This document shows positions 8,462 to 22,400 of a stretch of DNA of 64,000 nucleotides, piece after piece. Each line of letters begins with the position of its first letter. Within the stretch, counting starts at the first letter, position 1. The notes beneath the pieces were generated by a model that saw nothing but the letters and a program-made list of their open reading frames with translations, did no database searches and had not been told where the DNA came from. The DNA is from Linepithema humile (lineage: Eukaryota; Arthropoda; Insecta; Hymenoptera; Formicidae): assembly GCF_040581485.1 (NCBI RefSeq), contig NC_090128.1:4216001-4280000 (forward strand), in the 5' to 3' direction. Both the position numbers and the translations under genes were made by a program.

Positions 8462-11321
8462 TCAATCACTTAGATGAAGATCCTTTGCCACCATGTGCGC
8501 AGTCACGTACATCATCTTGTTCTTCTTGCTCAAATACACATCGATCGCTCGTTGACGCATCTCTTGCCATTCATACAGATCTCGGAATATAGGCCGTACA
8601 AATTTCATGCGTCCTTGCTCGGTAGCAAAGTTCAAAGCGTCAGAAACCTTCAATTCCCATCGATTCTTGATGCACAAACGCAACCAAACAAATCTGCGAA
8701 ATATACACATGCGTTACATTATTTAATCGCGAATCGACTGTGATCTTGTAAACAGAAATACGCGACGATTACCGTATTTCGGAATTCTTCACAAGGTCCA
8801 ACTGATACGTGTTTGCCATCTGTTGCATCTTGTTCAGTGACAGAATCGTAGGCGATTTATGTAGCTCGGTTAAAAATGCTACCTTCTGACCGGGAAACAA
8901 ATTCTCTATATCCGATATGACGAAAGGCGAAACGGTACTCTCGTCCCATTCAATCCATCGTCTCGCTAACTCGGTGCACGCGTTTGTCAAACTCTTGTCG
9001 TAATCAGGTATCACAGGTGGCATACCCGGTTTATAAAGCCACGTGTTCCAATCGACGGAATTCAGCAGCTAAAAATAAGATAGAAATTGTTTATAATATT
9101 AAAAATATTAACATTGAAATTCTTGTTTATTCGTATAAAAAAACGTTACCTCGACTTTATCAGAAAAATATTTATACAAGTAATTCTTCCAGGTATCAGT
9201 TTTTATGCTTTTGTATTTGTACGTATCCAAATAAGATTTCAAAAATGGTTCAAATACTTCTGGCCCGCCTAGAAGTTGCTCCAGATAAAATAGGAAAGTA
9301 TGTCCTTTTTCATAAGGCACGAGGGAAAATGCGTCATCCGGATCGACATTATTCAAATTCGGTACTAAATTCGTCAGTTGATTGGTTTCACCGAGAGTTT
9401 TAATCTGTAATAATACAATTTTAAAAAATAATGCAGAACGCAATAATATTATGTTATACATATTCTCACATATTTAGTTATTCATATTTCTTTATTTCAT
9501 TCAATTAATTCGTTGCTTACCGCTTCTCTTAGACCTTGAAGGCCATGCAATGCTTCAAAATGTCTCATTTTTTCACCAGACATTCTGGAGTTAATCTTTC
9601 TCTCAACAAACATGGTAAAACCTTCGTTCAACCAGAAATGTTCAAAGTTTGCGTTTGTAACTAAATTTCCTGTCCAGCTGTGTGAGATTTCGTGGGCAAT
9701 GACAGTAGCCAAAGAACGATCTCCAGCAAGTACAGTCGGCGTTACAAATGTCAAACAAGGATTTTCCATGCCACCAAATGGAAAACTTGGCGGAAGCACT
9801 AATATATCATACATGCCTGCAAAAATATTATTTTAAATATAATAAAAAGATTAAGAAAAGAATTGATAATTTATAAAGAAAATTTATATAAACAGTTTTA
9901 ATAAACAGTTCAGTACTTTACCCCAAACATAAGGACCGCATAATTGTTCTGCAGTTTGCAACATCGTTTCAGTTTCTCCAAATTCATACGCACTTTGATC
10001 AATAAATTCTTTCTCAGCCCATACTTTGCTTCTTGGGCCAACTGGTTTTGATACTAGTGCACCCACAGCAATGGCCACTAGATAAGATGGTATTGGTATT
10101 GATTGACGGAACTCATATATTTTTTTATCTGACTCCTCCAACTGTCTATCCAAAAGTGCAGACATTACAACTGTAAGTTCTTTTGATACAGAAATCTAAA
10201 AGATATAGAATATATGTATTAACAAAAATTAAATACTTATAAATATTAATCATGTATAAATTCTTACCTTAGCAGAGTATGTAGACTTGACAGATGGTGT
10301 ATCCTGACAGGGAAACATAGATCTAGCATGTATAGCCTAAAACATATTTTTTGAATTTGACAATCCACATTAAAATATAAGTTATTAAGATCATATTATT
10401 TATATTTTACCTCACATTGAGAAAACAGGTAAGGATGTACACCACCTGCAGTTTGTTCAGCTGTTAGCCATTGCAGTGCAGTTGAATCTGGAGATGTTTT
10501 ATATTCAATCTCAATTTTACATCTGTAAAAGATACATCAAATACTTGTATTGATCATTTTTAACGCCACGTCTCAGTTTATCTAAAAATATTTTATACTC
10601 ACTTATTATCTCCAACAGCCGGTGGCAACTGAATGACAAATTTACTTCCAAATTCAACATTAAGTCCAATAGTATATTGTAAATTAGATCCATCAATAGC
10701 ATTTGTGGTACTTGATATAATAAGTTTGCGATGATCTAAAATCTAATTTTTGAATACATATTAATGATAAAAATTTGTGTTTCTAGGTAAATAAATAACT
10801 TTTCTTACTAATTCAGTTGCTGAAGGCAGTTTCCTTTCTACATCTAATATTGCTTTGCCTTCAAGAACTTTTTGATTAAAATCAACGGTTAATTCTAGAT
10901 GAGTATGAGTTACAAATGCAACATCTGTAATAATTAAAGAATTATAAAAATCAAATACTATATTGATCAAATATTAATTTCATACAGAATTTTTTTTATA
11001 CAATTAATAAGTAAAAATCTCAATTTTTGACAACTTTTATACATTGAAAAAAGTGCCATAAAATGATATAAATTGCTAAAAATCATAGAATAAAAGCTTA
11101 ACTTAGAAAAATATAATTTATCAAGCAATTTTTAAATAATGCAATATTTTCTTTATTAATTTATTCATAACATATCAACAGACTTAACAGATGGCTTTTT
11201 CTCATTTTCTCTTTTTCAATAAAAATGCAGAAAATTACCTTAGAATGTTTAATATTATGTGGATAATAATTAAAATACCTGGTCTTGCATAAGAACTTGG
11301 ATCTCCAGGACTCAAGGCCAT
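8462..11321 (-). CDS. LTA4H: Leukotriene A4 hydrolase / M1 aminopeptidase
   Basis: Ten coding exons on the minus strand: 11279-11321, 10809-10924, 10603-10742, 10411-10522, 10268-10336, 9922-10195, 9521-9816, 9150-9404, 8773-9068 and 8462-8693. All phases agree and sum to 610 residues, almost the human length of 611. The M1 signatures are in exon 7: substrate motif GGMEN, zinc site HEISH, and the third zinc ligand Glu in FWLNEGFT 18 residues later. The C-terminal helical domain characteristic of LTA4H follows in exons 8-10. Vertebrate LTA4H converts LTA4 to LTB4 and also acts as a cytosolic tripeptide aminopeptidase. In insects the peptidase role is the more likely one. The start MALSPGDPSSYARP resembles other members of the family. 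The upstream region is tandemly duplicated. Confidence 0.95.
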
Positions 11322-11328
11322 CTTAGTA

Positions 11329-11782
11329 GTGTTTTGTTCACTTTCACGAATAAATTGTAACTATTGACGTCTAACGTCCAAACCGGTCTTTTATAGAGAT
11401 AAATATGATATGATATCTTTCCCTTTTCCTATTTTTATAGATGTTTATTTTGTTGCAGTATGCCACTTTTTTCCTTTTTCTACCTAATTTTTTCCGCTAA
11501 GATATCAATTAATGTGAAGTGTCCAGAAGTGCTAGATATCGCAAATATGATTAATTGGATGTGGAGGTGTTTTGTTCACTCTCACTTTAAATGTTGATTA
11601 TTGATGTCTAACGTCTAAACCGGTCTTTTCTGGAGATAAATATGATATGATATCTTTTCCTTTTCCAATTTTTATAGATATTATTTTTTTTTTTTTGCGG
11701 TACGCCACTTTTTTCTTCTCTTTACTTTATTTTTTCCGTTAAGATATCATATCAATTAATGAGAAGTGCTCAGGAAGTGGAA
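11329..11782. repeat. Tandem duplication covering the LTA4H 5' flank
   Basis: Two diverged copies, about 11329-11531 and 11567-11782, start with GTGTTTTGTTCACT-like sequence and run in the same order. They share GACGTCTAACG/GATGTCTAACG, ACCGGTCTTTT, AGATAAATATGATATGATATC, GCCACTTTTTTC and a final TCAATTAATG. The offset is 238 bp. The first copy begins 8 bp upstream of the LTA4H start codon, so 5' UTR and promoter sequence are probably duplicated. Confidence 0.85.
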
Positions 11783-12830
11783 GCGTTCGGCAAATCAAAT
11801 TGATGCACGGTTGTAAGATTCGTTCGTTTTTTAGTCGCATCTTTTCTTCTGTTTATCTTGCTATTTCATTCTAGATACAGGGCATACAAAACAAGATAAC
11901 AAAAAATAAAATGTAGAATGTAACTAAAATAAATAATACACTTGTTAAATAGAATTATTTTAATTAACTTATTGTCATATTCATAATTTGCTATAAATTA
12001 ACGACACTGGTGAGATAAATTTTTATTATGTATGCATTAAAAATTGCATAATATTTTTATACAATATTCATACAAGCTACAGCATCTGTTTATTTTAGGA
12101 AGTTGCACTTGCAGTGCTAAAATAAAATATATAAAATAACAAGTATAATCGATAAGTGGAAGCTAAACGCAACTGAAAACAAGCAATTTCTAAAGAACCA
12201 ATCAAACTGTTCTTTTTCAAAAAGAACTATATAACAAAAGGTGATTAGCCGTTTATGCTAGTAAAAATTATGCAATTACGAATCACGTCAGTGGATTGTA
12301 TAGAAAATGGAAACTGGACCTACGGCAAAAATATATGCTTTTCAGAACACACGTAGCATGCGTTTCTATATAAATTAGGCTCTTTCTAACCTTGTGACAT
12401 ACCTGTCTTTTTCGAGGAAGAATATTGGTAATATAATAATTTAAAATATATTTGGAAGTACCACAGCTATGCCGCGAGAATCTATTTTGCCTTTATCTCT
12501 AAATAATTAGAATAATCGTTTTTATCACAAATATATCGCACCATGTGTCAAACCAAGGAGTCGTCAGACATCGCGTGTATATGCGGTCTCCGTGATGTCC
12601 TATTAAATTGTATTTGCCACACTGCACTTTATTTTTTGACATTTACTATAAAATTTGTGATGTTTTTTGCAATTTTGCTTATATTTCCATACTTTACATA
12701 TTGCAGACTTGAATATTTTTATAATATATTTATGAATTTTATTAATTGCAAATTAATGAGTAATTTTGAGAAATAATTAGTAAAGGCTTTTTTAAATATT
12801 TTATTTATTTATTGCAGAGCATCTGACATC
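11783..12830. promoter_or_regulatory. Divergent LTA4H/eIF3c upstream region with possible eIF3c 5' exon
   Basis: AT-rich DNA with no supported coding gene. A TATATAAA stretch lies near 12369, and the pyrimidine-rich tract TGTCTTTTTC about 35 bp downstream could be the eIF3c cap site. A donor-like GTAATA follows at about 12429. The acceptor ATTGCAG at 12811-12817 sits 13 bp before the eIF3c ATG. This suggests a noncoding first exon of about 12400-12428 spliced to 12818. Only RNA data could confirm it. Confidence 0.35.
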
Positions 12831-15800
12831 ATGAGTCGTTTCTTTGCGACTGGCTCAGATTCTGAGTCTGATAGCGCATCTGAGGAGGAGCAAATACAAA
12901 GGGCGCCAACAACAGCTTTTACTGTAAGTATTACAACCTAATTACATTTTTTAGCTGCATTCTTATTTGTAAATTACCTTATCTTATTATTAAAATAATG
13001 TGAAATATTTTTTTAGTTCAGTGATGACGAGGAAGAAACAAAGCGTGTTGTACGCTCCACAAAAGAGAAAAGATATGAGGAGATTGCCAATCTTATAAAA
13101 CTTATCAGGAATTATAAGAAAATTAAGGATATGAGTAGCATGCTGACGAGTAAGTAACTTTAGTTTTGCTTGTAAAGCTTCTTTGGTTGCATAATTGAAG
13201 TGTTAAATTAATAAATATGAAGTGTGAACATTATTAATCTATATATATTTGTTCACAAGTCTATGTTAAATAAATTTTTCTTTACAAGTGTTTATTTATA
13301 ATTTTAGGTTTTGAGGATTTGATGCGAGCTTATCAAAAAGCTTTGCCAGTAATCACTAAGGAGGAACTTGGACAAACTCCACGATTTTATGTTAGGTGTT
13401 TAGTGGAAATGGAAGATTTTATTAACGAAGTATGGGAAGATCGTGATGGACGCAAGAATATGTCTAAGAATAATTCCAAATCACTTTCAACATTACGTCA
13501 AAAATTACGTAAATATAATAAGGATTTTGAAGAGGACATAGGCAAATTCAGGGAGAACCCTGATCAAGATGATGATGATGAAGAAGAAAAAGGTTTGATA
13601 TATTTATCAGAAATGTAAATCTAAATTTGGAATTTTTCAATATAAAAAAATGTGATTTTTATTGTTACAGCTGAGGAAGTTATAGAGTCTGAGGAAGAAG
13701 AAGACAGCGCTGTGGCTTTTAAAAAGGCAGGATCAGAAGCTAGTGAACCTGATGTTGCAAAGTTCAAGGTCTTTTATAACACTAAGACTTATCGATAGCA
13801 TAAGCTGCCTTGAATAACTTTTTATTGATTTCTTGCATGTCACATTGCAGAAAGGTGCAACTGATGGCGAGGAGGGCAGCGAAAGCGAGCAATCTGATTG
13901 GGGCAGTGATTCGGACAGCGAGAGCACAAGTAGCGACGATGAAGGCCAATATCAAAATATTCGTGAACGTTTCATCAAAAAGTACGATCCTTTAATTTAT
14001 AATAAAATCTAATAAAAAAAGTAATTTTAATGAAATATGTCATAATATGATGAGTCTTTTTATAGGGCTTTAGCCCAGGAAGGGGGGGACGATGAGGATA
14101 AAGCGAAGAGGAAGGAACAGCGTAAGGAACGCAAAGAGAAGGAGCGAAAGAAGAAGCGCGACGAAGACGATGGCGAAGGAGAATGGGAAACTGTGAAGGG
14201 TGGCGTGGCTATTCCTTCCGAGAAGCCGAAGATGTTTGCCAAGGACGCAGAGATCAACATCACTGCGGTGCTGAAGAAACTTTCTGAGATAATTGCAGCT
14301 CGCGGTAAAAAACGTACAGACAGACGAGAGCAAATCGAGCTCCTGCACGAGTTGCAATCGATAGCTGACGCACACACTCTCGGCCCGGCTGTGACTGTGA
14401 AAATTAAGTTTTCTATCGTGTCTTCCATATTCGATTACAATCCGAAGGTTTCCGACGCCATGAAGCCTGAATATTGGTCCAAGTACGTATATTTAAGATC
14501 GACATAAATATATTTATCTGAAATAATCGTAAATGTGTTGCGTTATACATAATTTTCTTATTTATAATATGATAAATAAATATTAAAGATAAATATTTCT
14601 TTATAGAATATTAGAGCGCATTACCGAGATGCTCGACATGCTGTTGAACAACACAGATATGGTGATCGCGGAAACGATCGCGGAAGACATGGAGGAGTTC
14701 GAAACGGCGCCGTTCAAAATACATGGCTGCGTGTTAACGTTAGTGGAGCGTCTCGATGAAGAATTTATAAAATTGCTAAAGGAATGCGATCCGCACAGCA
14801 ACGAATACGTAGAAAGGTAATGTTCTTTAAAAAGTTAAAATTATATGCAACTTATGACCGTTACTTCTCGTCGTACAACAAAATATTTGCTTGTTACAGA
14901 TTGAAGGATGAGAAACAAGTCGCTGCCATAATAGATAAGGTACAAGAGTATTTGGAGAGGCAAGGAACTGTGTCCGAACTTTGTCGCGTGTACCTGCGCA
15001 AAATCGAGCATTTGTATTACAAATTCGATCCAAATGTTCTGAAGCAAAAAGAGGTGAGTTTTCATAAAAGATATATATTTGTAAAAAAATCCTTCTGTTT
15101 TATCATATTACCGAAATTATCGAATACACCAGGGCGAGCTGGGAAAAGAGGCAATCACATCCGTACAAGTCATGGAAAAGCTCTGCAAATACGTTTATGC
15201 TCACGACAACACTGATCGATTGAGAACTCGCGCGATTCTGTCGCACATTTATCACCACGCACTTCACGATAATTGGTTCCAAGCCCGTGACTTGATTCTA
15301 ATGTCGCATCTCCAGGAAACCATTCAGCATTCTGATCCAGCTACACAGGTTTCGAATTTGTACATTTATCTATTGTCATTTTAATAGAAGACACAAAATT
15401 AACTTGTTGTATTTTTCAGATTTTATACAATCGTACGATCGCTCATCTAGGACTATGCGCATTCCGTCATGCAAATATTAAAGATGCCCACAACTGCTTA
15501 GTCGATTTAATGGTGACAGGCAAAGTAAAGGAACTTTTGGCGCAAGGTCTGCTTCCTCAACGACAGCACGAGCGCAGCAAAGAACAGGAGAAGATTGAAA
15601 AGCAAAGGCAAATGCCTTTCCACATGCACATCAATCTGGAACTCCTTGAATGCGTATATCTCGTCTCAGCAATGCTTATCGAGATTCCATACATGGCTGG
15701 TACGTTTTTCAATTTAATATTGCATTTTTACTGTGATTATTAATTTAATATTATTTTTTACACAAAATATATTTTGATGATTATCGCGAGACAATTATTT

Positions 15801-16891
15801 CAACTAATTTTAATCCATTATTTTATTAATTGAAACACTATGAGCCTGGTTTGCTAATTTTATTAATTATTCCAGTGCTTATTTCACATGATAAATTATT
15901 CAATTATAGCGCACGAGTTTGACGCAAGGCGAAGGATGATTTCGAAGACGTTCTATCAGCAGTTGCGATCCAGCGAGCGTCAATCGTTAGTGGGACCACC
16001 GGAATCCATGAGGGAGCATGTCGTTGCTGCTGCCAAAGCAATGCGCAATGGAAATTGGTCTGCTTGCAACAATTTCATTATCAATGAAAAGATGAACGCA
16101 AAGGTGTGTTTGCGATGTACATTCCTTCGCAAACATAATCTCAAGAATAGATAGTAACAATTATTTTTTCTCAACAGGTCTGGGATCTCTTCTATCAGGC
16201 GGACAAAGTACGAGCTATGCTAACGCGATTAATTAAGGAGGAAGCGTTGCGGACTTATTTATTCACGTACTCGCATGTCTACGATTCGATCTCCATGCCA
16301 AAACTCGCTGACATGTTCCAGTTAAAGCGACCTGTGGTCCACTCTATTATCAGCAAAATGATTATTAACGAAGAACTTATGGTATTGCACAGATATATCA
16401 TTTCGATGTTACACAATGAAATTCTATATCCTGTAACTGACGTGTTTTTTCCCCCCGTTCATCTATTTAGGCATCCTTGGACGATCCGACAGGAACCGTC
16501 GTCATGCATCGCAGCGAACCGAGCCGCCTTCAATCCTTAGCCCTGCAACTCACCGATAAAGTAAACAACTTTGTTGATTCGAACGAACGTATCTTCGAGA
16601 TGAAGCAAGGTAAGCAAGCTGCAAGAGTTTTCTGAGAAAATGTATATTTCTTTATTTGTTTGAATCACATTTTTATGTAGCTTGGTATATTTATTGCAAT
16701 ACGTTATGCAAATGTGCACAGCCGTCCAATGTATAATAAATACGAATTTTCGTGCAGGTAATTTCTTCTCGAGGGGAAACCAAGGCAACTTCCGCGACCG
16801 TCAGAATTACAATCGCCAGGGACAGGATTGGGGTCGGCAAAGGCGCGATCGCGACCGCGATCGTAATCGGGAGGAGAATCGAAATTATTAA
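12831..16891 (+). CDS. eIF3c: Eukaryotic translation initiation factor 3 subunit C
   Basis: Fourteen coding exons with consistent phase: 12831-12923, 13017-13149, 13308-13592, 13671-13768, 13851-13981, 14066-14482, 14607-14816, 14900-15053, 15133-15348, 15420-15699, 15910-16103, 16178-16381, 16471-16609 and 16758-16891. They give 895 residues against 913 in human. The protein begins MSRFFATGSDSESDS as in other eIF3c, followed by acidic Ser/Asp/Glu tracts, the helical eIF3c N-terminal domain, and the PCI domain in exons 11-13 (IPYMAAHEFDARRRMISK, then the winged-helix part). It ends in an Arg/Asp/Asn-rich RGG-like tail (DRDRDRNREENRNY). It is a core scaffold of eIF3, which recruits the 43S complex and contacts eIF1 and eIF5. 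Its stop is 239 bp from the convergent VPS33B stop. Confidence 0.97.
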
Positions 16892-17130
16892 ATGGTTAAC
16901 AGTGTCAAATTTAAAACTTTTTCGGGTGTTGAAACGTGATTATTGTAACGTTTCAAACTCATAAATAATACCGATAACAACATTATACACAAACGATCGT
17001 GTTGTTGTTAATACGTTGCAGAATGATTCGCGCACTTGTCACACATGCAAAAGAATATTATAACATCTTACCTATTTATTATACGGCAAAGATATTTTAC
17101 ATTCCTGATGATGAAACGCCACGAGAGTCT

Positions 17131-19255
17131 TCATATTTCTTGTATCCTCTGAATGAGTTTATTGCCTGTTAGAATAGTGTCGGATGCGAGAACGAGACGT
17201 ATCCCCATAGACTTCTCTATGAGCCGGCACGCCGCTATCTCCGCACAGGTGATGCCGCCTATCACACAAATTACGACCATTTTCGGCGATAACGCGCCCC
17301 GGTGGCCGCTTACGGCGCAGTTCGATAAATTCATCAAGTCTTCGAAGCTGCGAGGATCCTTCTCTTGATTCGATACGATGTTTAATATTTGCGCCTGCAA
17401 TATATTAATTGACATTTTATTAATATCGTGAAATAAAACACCGCATTGAAACAGAAAATTGGACACAAACTATAGCGGGTGTGTAAGCGTTGTTGAACAC
17501 GTAACTAGGACAGGTACGACCGTTCTGATCGGATCGTTTGGAGTAGCCGGGTAACATCTTTAATTTCTGCGCATTGCTGCTCCACTCGCTGCTCCAGTTC
17601 GGTAGCTTGTGTAAAATATTTTCAGCTCGATGCTTTAACAGGCCAGTAGTGTGCAGCTTGTAAAACAGCGGAATGTGCTGATAACCGTGAGTATGAAGAT
17701 GTAGCTTCTGGATGTTCTGGAGCTCGCTCTGCGTAATGCCATCGGTGGTGATGGATAAAAGGCACAGGAGACGCAAACATCGTAATGCATGCTCATCTAC
17801 GAGAAAGTATTTCATGTTATAAACCATAATATCTTAGATAAAATTTTGAATTTTGATCATATTAATCGATTCAATATAATTTAATTCGGGAATATTATTA
17901 ATTTCGATGCTAAAAGATATACCTATGTTTCTCTCGATGTAGCTCAAGCATTCTTTTCTGTCCTTGCAGTCAAGCATCAGTTTCTCGATCGCCTGCAAGG
18001 CCTGAAACTCAGAACCTAAAGTATCCGCGATCGTCTGGCACGCAGATATATGAAACGCTAATTGTTGTGTCCTTTTTCCGGTTTTTTGTAATCTCGTCGA
18101 CACGTATCTCTCCATCTCAGCTAACTTCATGGTCTGTACAGCCTCCTGTTCAGCTAATGTTAACCGGTATTAAGAAGATTTTCAAGAAAACAATCTGTAA
18201 CGACTCGGAAGAAAAAGATAGAGTACATTTAAGCGACTTAGCCTTTCCGTGGAGAATCGGGAAAACGTCACTGCAAGGTATATCTCTCACTTCTCCGTAA
18301 ATTTGATCCTTATTTGGATCCAACTTGGTCTGCGACTTTCCCAACACCGCCGTACCGACGTTTACCTCCACAATTTCATTCAACAAGCTCGCGTATGTTA
18401 CAGGTGTAAGAAGAGTCGTGGTCAGATCAAAACTTCTGTCCATTATGATCAGAGCGCCAATCTCATTCTGCAGACTAGATGACCCCAGACATTCCTCCAT
18501 TGATTCCATCAGTTTGCCCACTTGCTGACTGTGTTTGCCCAAGAAAAGTGAGAACCTCGGCGAGCCGAGCACTAATTGCAACGACCACAAGTTACGCGCT
18601 ATTGCTCGCAGAAGACTAGTGTCTTTGTGATAGTAGAGATCAATAAACATTGGATTTTCCAAGGATAAAACGTTCCCATCCAGTTTTACGAATTCTACAG
18701 AGAGCGTGTGCAGCGTAACCAGTCCAGATAAACCTAAAAAAACAATTCCATATATTATAGTGAAGATAGAACAGATATTGTTGTCATCGGTACATTTTGC
18801 TGACCTTCCTCTTCGACTAGATTGTGCAGCACAGCTGGAACAAATGGCGTAACCAGCAAATGATGACACACTTCAACATGAGGCCTATTAGTATGCGATA
18901 TTTCAGACTGTATTTGGTCCAGAGCTCTCTTGCATGCGATTAAATTATTAGATACTAAGAATATACGTTGACTATTCGACGATTTCAGTCCTTCTTCCAT
19001 TTTATAGATCTTGTCCACTCCATATCGCCTAAATAAAGTGATGTCATCCTTCAATAATAAGATTAATATGCGGTTATGTGTGCAAAACAACACTCACTTC
19101 AGTACAGTCACTCCTACAAAACTGTCCAGTACTTTCATGAGCTTTGCTTCTATTATCAGATCCTTTGCACCTGGAATGGTGTCCAATATCTCCACAAGCT
19201 TTCGCTGACTTATTTGCTGTAGCACATTCAATTTATCATCCAACGTGATATCCAT
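17131..19255 (-). CDS. VPS33B: VPS33B, Sec1/Munc18-type endosomal fusion regulator
   Basis: Six minus-strand exons: 19098-19255, 18805-19028, 18227-18733, 17923-18153, 17471-17796 and 17131-17394. Phases agree and give 569 residues (human VPS33B has 617). Family landmarks are PGAKDLIIEA near the N-terminus, VDKIYKMEE, the LVEEEG-L segment, IIMDRSFDLTT of the Sec1 domain, LRLLCLLSIT, YVFNNAYTP, and the C-terminal MVVICVIGGITCAEIAACR with a final ILTGNKLI. Those features and the loop pattern match VPS33B rather than VPS33A (fly carnation). VPS33B pairs with VIPAS39 and clasps SNARE bundles during late endosome and granule maturation. Exon 3 to exon 4 uses a donor AAAT/gtactc, the least certain junction. 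A minus-strand AATAAA at 17075-17080 is a plausible polyadenylation signal. Confidence 0.92.
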
Positions 19256-19484
19256 TTTGCTTTTTATTATTTGTAATAAATTGTAATGTGTATATATAAC
19301 AATGGTCTAAGATCTTAAATTTATTTCGAGATCAAAATAAAAAAAAAATCAGCGAGCGATTTCCACGCCTGTCGCAACAATCAGCGGCAATCCCTTTCAT
19401 CTCACGCCGCCGAGACGGGCGAGACGAGTGAACGCTGTACATATACACGCTGACGCCACGAGAAAGGAGCGAGGTTATTTAAAA
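19256..19484. promoter_or_regulatory. Bidirectional promoter between VPS33B and DCAF15
   Basis: Only 229 bp separate the two start codons, so both genes must share this promoter region or have overlapping 5' parts. The DCAF15 side (19370-19440) is GC- and CpG-rich. The VPS33B side is AT-rich with a TATATATAA stretch near 19292. At the DCAF15 start the sequence AAAATGGCGGAC closely matches the YY1/Pho-type AANATGGCGGC element that often overlaps initiation codons. Confidence 0.6.
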
Positions 19485-22400
19485 ATGGCGGACGCGTCGT
19501 CTTCCGACACTACCTCAGACTGTTGCATTGAGTGTTCCTCTGACATTACGTCGGAAAAATCGGAGTACGTTGTAGTGGGACGCAAGCCATACCCGTCACA
19601 TCGCCGCAGCAAGCGAAATTTTCTGCAAAAACTGCTGATACGGGAGGTAAGCGACCTTAACCTTCATGTCATGATTGACATCGTGATTGACAGCCTTGTT
19701 CCGAATTGTCTGAAGCAATTCTTTGTTTGTGACAAGCCTATTTAGAGAAACAAAGAATCGCTGTTCAATCGTCTAATTTGTAATCCTGTTCCGCTTCGAA
19801 CGAACTGCCAATACGCTTCACAAATTGCAATAAAAAAATATGCAACTCTTCTGAGGTGTAATCCTTTTAATATCTTAAAAGAACTTCCTGTAAACTTAAG
19901 TCAACATCCTGGAAAATTTGTCTTGTGCCTGGGAAAGACTGTCAGACTGACATACATTTATTTCTATAAGTGGCTGCTAAGTGGAAGCTTTGCATTAGCA
20001 GTTGAATAATTTTTGTGCTTGCAGATGAGAGGATGTTTGTCGGCGCACAATTACGCATCAGAGGAAAGACTGTTTATAACGGTGCCTAGGTGGCGGCATT
20101 TGCCTCTCTTACATGTAATCCCGAAGTCGGCACTTGAGGCAGGGTATGCTATTAAAATACTGATATTACACAGATTTATTTAATCCATTTTTTACCATGT
20201 TTATCCTGTGCAACTCTGAGTTGCAGCCTAGTTTAAATGGTTAGCAAAAACACAAATTCTCAACTGTTTAATATTTACACAAAAATGAGAAGAATAACAT
20301 CGGCAAGAAATGGGTTAATGTAAAATCTTGAGCATTTAGCATTCTAATTTTAGCAAATGGCACAATTGTAATGATTTTTATCTTACAAGGCACGTTGTTA
20401 TGGGATTGACACAGTGTGGTCAGTTTCTGCTCACATATACGTACACAGTGGATCTCAGCAGTCCAGCAGTCCAGCAGTACAGCAATACGTACACGACCTT
20501 GTACAAGTATTTGTTGCACTGGTGGGCCTTTACGCCAAACCATGTCGCTCGCAAAGTTGCCGAGGTTTCATTGTTTGGCAACTACACAATTTATAGAGAA
20601 TTAAGCATAGTTATATCGCAATGGCCAATGGAGCGGAATAAGCTTGTAATACACGGCCTTTGGTACGTTTTGAATTTCATCCCGTTAAGCGACTGCACGA
20701 TAAACTAATAAAATCTATGTTTATTCGTTGCAGTTCAAATTCTTTAAATTTGCAACTGACTGATAGAGCGTATTTAACGATAACGACGGTACCGTCTCTT
20801 GAAAATTGCAAAGACTGCTTAAAGATCGCCGCATCGTATGAGGAAGATGGTGAAGGTAATAAATAATTCGTGGGAAGAAATTAATGTGCTTGTATAAAGC
20901 GTGCAGCTACAATACTAATCAAAATTGTATAATCTATTGTGCAGAATTAGCCGCAAATTGGGACGGTTGCATACGATGCAACTGCTTGCAACACGGACTC
21001 ACGGTTCACACGACATACGAGGTCACTTCACCATACCCGAAATTTCGAGCCACCGTGTGTTTAAATTACTGGAATCACGTGGTGATTAATACAGGCAACT
21101 TTCTGCACATTCTCAGAGTGGACTTGAATATACCGAAGTCGAAGAATCAGAGGACATGTGACAAGCAGGATACTTCCGCACACGATCCCATGGTGCCGGA
21201 AACGATTCCGCTGGACATGAGCGACGCCGAGGAGACGGATTATTCGACGAGGACGGAGCGATACGAGAGTTCGGACGAGAAAGTGGACACGTCGGAGTGC
21301 GTTGATCGATCTCCCAAATGTGAATCCAGCCTAGAACAAGACTTTCTAGACGAGCCAATTAAATTAGACGATAAGTTAGGACGCGATTTACCGTTAAATA
21401 CCTCAAGCAGTAATCAAAGCGACTGTGTCTGTGATATACGTGATAAGTCTGCCGCTGCTGATCCTTTAACCGTAAAGTTATGCGAATGCTCGGACGAATG
21501 CAAGTGCCGGAACGGCAGCGGCGGCAGTCCCGTTGCGCGGCCGAGCGTCATCGAACAGATGGCGATCTCGGTCCGCGACAAGATCCTGCAGGATTTTTGC
21601 GAGGACACGTCGCAGGAGCTCAACATCGGCAGCGATCTGATCACGCTGGTGAAACATCCGTCGTGCTCGCCGCGCTCGGCGCCACAGAGATTACCCTCCG
21701 ATCTCAGGACGATGACCACGTGGTCGTCGCAGATACTCATCCCGCCGTCGGACATTCTGCGCACTCGCAATTCAGAATCTAGTCACAGAATCCAGGTCCA
21801 ACGTAGCAGTAGTAGTACTAGCATTAGTGGTAGCAGCCAGCAACGTTCGAGCTCGCCGCAACCCGGCGCTTCACAGCAGGACACCAACTCCATAAATTCG
21901 TCACTGCAGTCCACCGTCTCTATCAGTTCATCGTCCTCGTGCTCGTCTCATTTGATGTCGCCGCCCTTAGCCAAATACTTCCGCCTTCCGAGCCCGCGCA
22001 AGAGATCGAACCTGCACTCACCTCCGCCCGTTGTCAACGCAACCCAGTCGACGAGGACGACAAGAGCAACGCACAAGCTCATCGAGGCGGAAAAGGCGTA
22101 CGAGTTCACCGACGAAGTGCAGGAGACGACCTGCGAGAAGCTCAGCTCGTTTAGGAAACGCCGTCTGGCCGACAAGAAGTATGAGTTCTGCGACGAAGCG
22201 GAGGACGCGGAGAACATAGTTCCTTTCAGGCATATACGCGATCAGTTCAGACACCGCGGTGCCTGCTCTATACACCAAATACCCTCCTCGCCGGCAATGT
22301 CGCCTGTCCTGCCGAACGGTCGGCGGCACTGGGTCGACTCGGATCAGAGCGAATCGGATGAATTGAATCTTGCTCAAGACATTAGCATAGCCAACGACTT

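Noticed and set aside
11329..11782. Possible CRISPR-like or satellite array
   Set aside because: Only two diverged copies with no short repeats and spacers; it is a simple tandem duplication.
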